Shown here one piece after another: positions 5,251 to 9,336 of a stretch of 9,336 bases of DNA. The stretch is taken from positions 1 to 9,336 of the forward strand of contig QMNM01000039.1 of assembly GCA_003647765.1 (NCBI GenBank), read 5' to 3'. Each line of letters opens with the position of its first letter. Within the stretch, counting starts at the first letter, position 1. The translations under genes and the position numbers were made by a program. Below the pieces are notes generated by a model, which made no database searches, was not told where the DNA came from, and saw only the letters and a list, made by a program, of their open reading frames with translations. Source of the DNA: Candidatus Cloacimonadota bacterium. GTDB lineage: Bacteria > Cloacimonadota > Cloacimonadia > JGIOTU-2 > B8-G9.

Positions 5251-8200
5251 ATGAAAAAAAGTGTTATATTTCTGTTTATATTAAACATCTTGGTACCATT
5301 ATTATTTTGCGAGCCTGATATGCGATTTCCTTCTTTTTCACCAGATAGAAAGACCATTATTTTTAGTAGTGACGGGGACTTATGGATAGTTCCAGTACAA
5401 GGCGGAAAAGCAGTTCGGCTGACTGATAATATCGGCTATGAGTTTAAGGGATTGTATTCGCCAGACGGAAAACATATTATTTTTACATCTTCAAGAGAGA
5501 GCTATTCTTCTATTTACAGTATGGATGCTGATGGCAAAAATATTGAACGACTGAGCTTTTACTCTAATTATGAAATTCCAGCGGATTGGACAAGGGATAG
5601 CAAAAATATCATATTCTATTCTGCACGCTTTGAGACAGAGACACATCATTTTATTCAGTCAGCAAAAGGTGGAATGCCTGTTCTGTATATTGATGATTCT
5701 GGTAGATTTGGTAAAATTTCTCCTGATGGCAAATATATTGCATATTGTCGTGGACAGGGCGACTGGGAACGAAAAGGATATATCGGCTCTAACGACGGTG
5801 AAATCTGGCTATGCAAAACACATGGTAAATCATATCCCATAAAACTAACTGATAATAATGTATTGGATTTATGGCCTATGTGGAGTGATAATCAGACAGT
5901 ATATTTTGTATCAGAAAGGGATGGATACCGGAATTTCTATCGGAAAAAAGGAGAAATGGAAAAAGGAGAAAGGAGAAAGGGAAAAGGGAAAGGTTTGGAA
6001 GAAGCAGAAAAAATATCTAATTTCAAAGGTCATCCAACTATATACTTTCCTACAATGAGTTATGATGGTAAAGAGATTGTATTTGAAAGCAACGGTGAAA
6101 TATGGACTTTTGATGTGGAAAAGAAAAAGGCAAAGAGAGTTGAGATTGAACTAAAAGACGACTATAAACTTCCACTAATAGAGAAAAGAAACCCAAAGAT
6201 AACAGAATTTGAAATCTCTCAATCTGGCAAGTTTGAGGCTATTGTTGCTGATGGTGAAATATGGGCGAATACCATAGAAAGTCCTGAAAAAATGATCAGA
6301 ATTACGAATAATCCTGATTTTGACTGGGATATATTCTGGAAAAAAGATGAAGGAATTATTTTTGCTTCTATAAAGGACTTGAAGCCAGGCATTTATTATT
6401 GCCCAATAGAAGATACTTCTAAAATAAAACGCATTTCGCCTAACACTTTTCTTTGTACAAATCCTCGTGTGTCTCCTAATGGAAATTTTATCACTTTTAT
6501 GGATGATAAAGAGCGTCTCTATTTATATTCATTTGACCAAGATAAAAGTACAAAAGTGATTGATGAGCCAGTAACAAATGAAACTGCATTCTCTCCTGAT
6601 GAAAAATGGCTTGTATTCAAAAAAAGAGATATAGAAGGCAATGCAAACTATTGGATTATAAAGACCGATCTTAGTAATGATCCAATTGCTATAACCAAAG
6701 ATTATGGATGGGATTATGATGTTGTCTTTGATAAAAAAGGCGAAATATTATTCTTTTTCAACAATTCTGAAGCTGGTGATGTGTTATATAAATTAGACCT
6801 ATGCAGAAGGCCAAAAGAGATAGAAAAAAATCATTGGGAAAAAGCACTAACAAAACCCGATACTGTCAAACAGGAAAAAGAAAAATTAGCTTATGATTTT
6901 ACTAATATATTATTACGAAAAGAGAAAATAGACGATAGCCAAGGGAATAAATCAAATCTTACTTTGGCTGATACTTTGCTTATTTATACATCAAAACTTA
7001 ATGATAATACCATTATTTACAGATACGATATTAAGAATGACACAAAAGATGTTATTAGTGAATTGGATTATGAGATAGAAAGTTTGCGTTATAATTCAGA
7101 AAATCAATATCTTTATTTTCAAAGAGATGGTAATGTTTATAAAATGTCTTTGTATGGTGGACAGGATGTTTTAACATTTAATTTTGACTATGAAGTAGAT
7201 ATTACAAAGGAGTATATCTCTGCTTTTAATCTGGTCTGGTTGGAATTGAAGTATGGTTTTTATGATGAGAAAATGCACGGCAAAAATTGGGACAAGCTTA
7301 GGCGTGAGTATCTAAAAAGAGTAGAGAAAATTCGGGCAAAGCGGGACTTTGTTGATATAGTTAACGAGTTATTAGGTGAGCTCAATGCTTCTCATTTAGG
7401 ATTCTGGGGTGGATATGCTTTTAAAAAATTTAGACCACACTTTACTCCTACAAAAGAATTAGGATTGACTTTCAATTATGAAAAAGGAAGATTAAAAGTT
7501 AAAGAGGCATTTCTTGATAATCCATTTGAAAAATATGGACATAATATAAAAGAAGGCGATTATATCCTTGCAATTAACGGGCATAAAATCAATAAGAAAG
7601 ATGACTTCGCAAAATATCTTAATACAGATGAGGAATTTATTGAAATAGTGTATAATAATAAACATTCATTTATAAATGCGGACACTGTAAAGATAAAGCC
7701 GATTTCTATCGGAGAAAAGTATAACTTGTGGTATAAAACATGGGTTCAGAAGAATTATCTATTAGTAGATGAATTGACAGATGGTAAGATTGGTTATTTA
7801 CATATACAAAGTATGAGTAGAAAATGTTTGAAGAAATTTTATCAGGACTTATTGGGACTATCTGCTGATAAGAGAGGGATAATAATAGATGTTCGCAATA
7901 ATGGAGGTGGAGGTATTTCTGACAATTTGATAGATATTTTAGAGCGAAAGACAATGGGTTATTATCAGCCGCGCAATTATCCAAAAATGAAAAGTCCAAG
8001 TTGGGTTTGGGAGAGACCTATTGTGGTATTGATAAATGAAGGATCTTTCAGTGATGCTGAGATATTTCCTCATTTTATTAAAACGATGAAACTTGGCAAA
8101 TTAGTAGGTGTGCCAACTGCTGGTGGTGTAATCAGCACAGGTAATATTGAAATAATTGGAGGATATAATTGTCGTGTCCCTGGTTCTGGATGGTTCACTT

Positions 8201-8337
8201 TGTCAGGTGAAAAAATGGAAGGTAAAGGTGCAGAACCTGACTATTATATTGAACTTACAGGAAAAGATAGAATAGAAAATAATGATAGTCAATTGAAAAA
8301 AGCAATTGAGGTCTTGTTGGGTGAAATTAAGAAATAG
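5251..8337 (+). CDS. Tricorn-type S41 serine protease with export signal
   Basis: Large peptidase of the tricorn family (S41), which trims oligopeptides to short products. The 1028-aa product begins with two Lys and a hydrophobic stretch (residues 4-19) ending LLFC-EPD, so it is probably exported. TolB/PD40-like propeller repeats follow (about 25-330, e.g. SPDGKHIIF), then a second propeller region (about 330-650) and a helical segment (about 655-713). The Ser-His pair is S714-H715 in NASHLGF. A PDZ domain spans about 735-820 (EGDYILAING), and the catalytic domain follows, with DVRNNGGGG at 880-888, nucleophile Ser-Asp S934-D935 in GSFSDAE, and a Glu, E995, in GAEPD. The spacing from S714 to S934 is 220 residues, equal to that between Ser745 and Ser965 of Thermoplasma tricorn, so the enzyme should be active. 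A Lys/Gly/Glu-rich insertion interrupts the first propeller at about 232-254. It probably has its own promoter. Confidence 0.93.
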   Translation: MKKSVIFLFILNILVPLLFCEPDMRFPSFSPDRKTIIFSSDGDLWIVPVQGGKAVRLTDNIGYEFKGLYSPDGKHIIFTSSRESYSSIYSMDADGKNIERLSFYSNYEIPADWTRDSKNIIFYSARFETETHHFIQSAKGGMPVLYIDDSGRFGKISPDGKYIAYCRGQGDWERKGYIGSNDGEIWLCKTHGKSYPIKLTDNNVLDLWPMWSDNQTVYFVSERDGYRNFYRKKGEMEKGERRKGKGKGLEEAEKISNFKGHPTIYFPTMSYDGKEIVFESNGEIWTFDVEKKKAKRVEIELKDDYKLPLIEKRNPKITEFEISQSGKFEAIVADGEIWANTIESPEKMIRITNNPDFDWDIFWKKDEGIIFASIKDLKPGIYYCPIEDTSKIKRISPNTFLCTNPRVSPNGNFITFMDDKERLYLYSFDQDKSTKVIDEPVTNETAFSPDEKWLVFKKRDIEGNANYWIIKTDLSNDPIAITKDYGWDYDVVFDKKGEILFFFNNSEAGDVLYKLDLCRRPKEIEKNHWEKALTKPDTVKQEKEKLAYDFTNILLRKEKIDDSQGNKSNLTLADTLLIYTSKLNDNTIIYRYDIKNDTKDVISELDYEIESLRYNSENQYLYFQRDGNVYKMSLYGGQDVLTFNFDYEVDITKEYISAFNLVWLELKYGFYDEKMHGKNWDKLRREYLKRVEKIRAKRDFVDIVNELLGELNASHLGFWGGYAFKKFRPHFTPTKELGLTFNYEKGRLKVKEAFLDNPFEKYGHNIKEGDYILAINGHKINKKDDFAKYLNTDEEFIEIVYNNKHSFINADTVKIKPISIGEKYNLWYKTWVQKNYLLVDELTDGKIGYLHIQSMSRKCLKKFYQDLLGLSADKRGIIIDVRNNGGGGISDNLIDILERKTMGYYQPRNYPKMKSPSWVWERPIVVLINEGSFSDAEIFPHFIKTMKLGKLVGVPTAGGVISTGNIEIIGGYNCRVPGSGWFTLSGEKMEGKGAEPDYYIELTGKDRIENNDSQLKKAIEVLLGEIKK
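5958..5993 (+). repeat. purine-only low-complexity tract inside the protease gene
   Basis: Thirty-six consecutive purines built of GGAGAAA and GGGAAAA-like units, with 15 more purines just before a single T at 5957. It encodes part of a Lys/Glu/Gly/Arg-rich loop (protein residues about 232-254) between propeller blades. The simple composition differs from the surrounding gene and suggests slippage or insertion of a simple repeat that kept the frame open. Confidence 0.7.
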
Positions 8338-8447
8338 CGTAAGGCGGAATGCGTAGTGCCTAGGGCTTGCCATTGGATGTTGATATATTTTTCCAATTTA
8401 TTTTTCGCTCCATTACAATGATTCTTAATAGAACAGTAATTCATAAT

Positions 8448-9296
8448 ATGAATTTTATCCCTAAAAAACGATTCGGACAGCATTTCCTTATAGATAAAAA
8501 TATTGCTGATAAAATTGTTAATTCTGCAAATATATGTTCGGATGATATTGTATGGGAAATTGGCTCTGGAAAAGGTATTCTGACAGAAAAATTAGTTAAT
8601 AAAGCAAAGAAAGTTGTTGCTTTTGAAATTGATAGAGATTTGGCAATCTATCTAAAAGATAAAATAAAAAATGAGAATTTTATTCTTATAAATAAAGATG
8701 TGCTAAAACTTGATTGGGATACAATTATAAATGCTGATGAAGATATAAAGATAGTTGCAAATTTACCTTATCAGATTAGCTCACCATTTCTATACAAGAT
8801 AGAAAACCATATCTCTGCATTTGACTCTTTGGTCTTGATGATACAAAAAGAAGTTGCAGAACGAATTATCGCTTATTCAAATAGTAAAAAATATGGAAAA
8901 TTATCTCTGAAAATGCAATATTATTTTCAAATAGAGCGATTATTTAATGTCCCTCCTCATCTATTTTTCCCAAGTCCAAAAGTAATTTCCACGGTGATTA
9001 GATTGACTAAAAAACATAATTTTCCAGTAGTGAAAAATATAGATTTATTTTGGCAAATTATCAATCTGGCGTTTTTACATCGCAGAAAAATGTTACGGAC
9101 AAATATAAGTGTTATATTTAATGAAGATATTTTCCGTGAAATTATACGCAATTCACCTGTGGATTTAAATAGAAGAGGCGAATCTTTATCTCTTGAAGAA
9201 TTTATTACTTTGGCTGATTATATTGACAAGAAATCAAGAGTTCAAGAGTTCAAGCTAACAAGAAAACAAGAAGAGAACGCTGATGCTATCAAATAG
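8448..9296 (+). CDS. rsmA: 16S rRNA adenine dimethyltransferase RsmA/KsgA
   Basis: SAM-dependent enzyme that dimethylates two adjacent adenines in the 3'-terminal hairpin of 16S rRNA (A1518/A1519 in E. coli) late in small-subunit assembly. The 282-aa product starts with the family N-terminus PKKRFGQHFL (residues 5-14). It then has SAM motif I EIGSGKGILT (37-46, with Ser where Pro is usual), the acidic strand FEID (59-62), KDVLKLD (83-89), catalytic motif NLPY (105-108), IQKEVAERI (132-140), and FFPSPKVISTV (173-183). ATG 8448 is chosen because the conserved N-terminus begins there; ATG 8418 and TTG 8367 are in frame but add residues unlike the family, and none has a clear ribosome binding site. 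The last 20 or so residues come from a tandem 8-mer and adjoining A/G-rich sequence and exceed the usual end. Confidence 0.95.
   Translation: MNFIPKKRFGQHFLIDKNIADKIVNSANICSDDIVWEIGSGKGILTEKLVNKAKKVVAFEIDRDLAIYLKDKIKNENFILINKDVLKLDWDTIINADEDIKIVANLPYQISSPFLYKIENHISAFDSLVLMIQKEVAERIIAYSNSKKYGKLSLKMQYYFQIERLFNVPPHLFFPSPKVISTVIRLTKKHNFPVVKNIDLFWQIINLAFLHRRKMLRTNISVIFNEDIFREIIRNSPVDLNRRGESLSLEEFITLADYIDKKSRVQEFKLTRKQEENADAIK
9234..9254. repeat. tandem 8-mer at the 3' end of rsmA
   Basis: TCAAGAGT at 9234-9241 and 9242-9249, then a partial TCAAG at 9250-9254. It is translated as part of the RsmA C-terminal tail (SRVQEFK). Confidence 0.65.
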
Positions 9297-9317
9297 GAAT
9301 ATTTTGTTAAAAATTTA

Positions 9318-9336
9318 TTCGTGTTTCTTCGTGTTC
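9318..9336. repeat. TTCGTGTTTC short tandem repeat, cut by window end
   Basis: TTCGTGTTTC (9318-9327) is followed by TTCGTGTTC (9328-9336) at the window edge. Strings of this kind (ACACGAAGAAACACGAA on the other strand) recall dispersed intergenic repeats of the same style as the element at 3191-3206. Continuation beyond the window is unknown. Confidence 0.45.

Noticed and set aside
5302-5313. Lipobox in the protease signal sequence (LLFC)
   Set aside because: The residue before Cys is Phe, whereas lipoboxes need a small residue such as Gly, Ala or Ser. A lipoprotein call is not supported.
5570-6058. Small + and - strand open frames inside the protease gene
   Set aside because: They overlap the well-supported protease frame completely, lack ribosome binding sites and look like alternate-frame shadows.
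7706-7999. 97-aa minus-strand open frame over the protease catalytic region
   Set aside because: Antisense to a conserved catalytic domain; composition reflects that strand and no motif is seen.
8372-8397. Terminator between the protease gene and rsmA (ATTGGA/TCCAAT)
   Set aside because: The stem is 6 bp with a 14-nt loop and there is no clean T run after it. The gap of about 110 nt may simply be read through.

Overview
The window is a compact, AT-rich stretch of a bacterial chromosome with every supported gene on the + strand. It holds a division and cell-wall (dcw) segment, murB-ftsQ-ftsA-ftsZ, followed by a small membrane-protein gene, a large tricorn-type protease gene, and rsmA (ksgA). 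MurB with FtsQ/FtsA/FtsZ points to a walled bacterium that divides with FtsZ. The strong A+T bias, the exported tricorn protease, and intergenic 'CACAGAAACACAGAG' / 'TTCGTGTTTCTTCGTG' repeats suggest an uncultured candidate-phylum lineage of the WOR-3/Stahlbacteria or Cloacimonadota kind. That assignment is an impression from sequence style, not a demonstrated placement.

Layout. Positions 1-164 are a leader with two copies of a 34-nt hairpin repeat exactly 87 nt apart and a perfect extended -10 element between them. murB (165-1148), ftsQ (1114-1884) and ftsA (1884-3143) overlap one another and look co-transcribed. The chain is broken by a 303-nt non-coding gap (3144-3446) packed with small repeats and three closely spaced inverted repeats. 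ftsZ follows (3447-4637), and its stop codon overlaps the start of a 111-aa four-helix membrane protein (4637-4972) that I do not recognise.

Positions 4973-5250 are non-coding. They hold an inverted repeat, a heptamer tandem array, a terminator-like hairpin and a second extended -10 element. The tricorn homologue (5251-8337) has an N-terminal export signal, a propeller region, a PDZ domain and a complete set of recognisable catalytic residues. After about 110 nt comes rsmA (8448-9296), which ends in a short tandem repeat. The window closes inside another small repeat.

How the genes relate. MurB makes UDP-MurNAc for peptidoglycan. FtsQ, FtsA and FtsZ build the divisome: FtsZ forms the ring, FtsA tethers it to the membrane, and FtsQ links it to the septal synthase complex. 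The small membrane protein is placed as if translated with FtsZ. The protease and rsmA look like unrelated neighbours.

I found no CRISPR array, transposase gene, phage gene, tRNA or rRNA, and no convincing new multi-gene system. The most unusual content is the non-coding repeats and the unassigned gene coupled to ftsZ.
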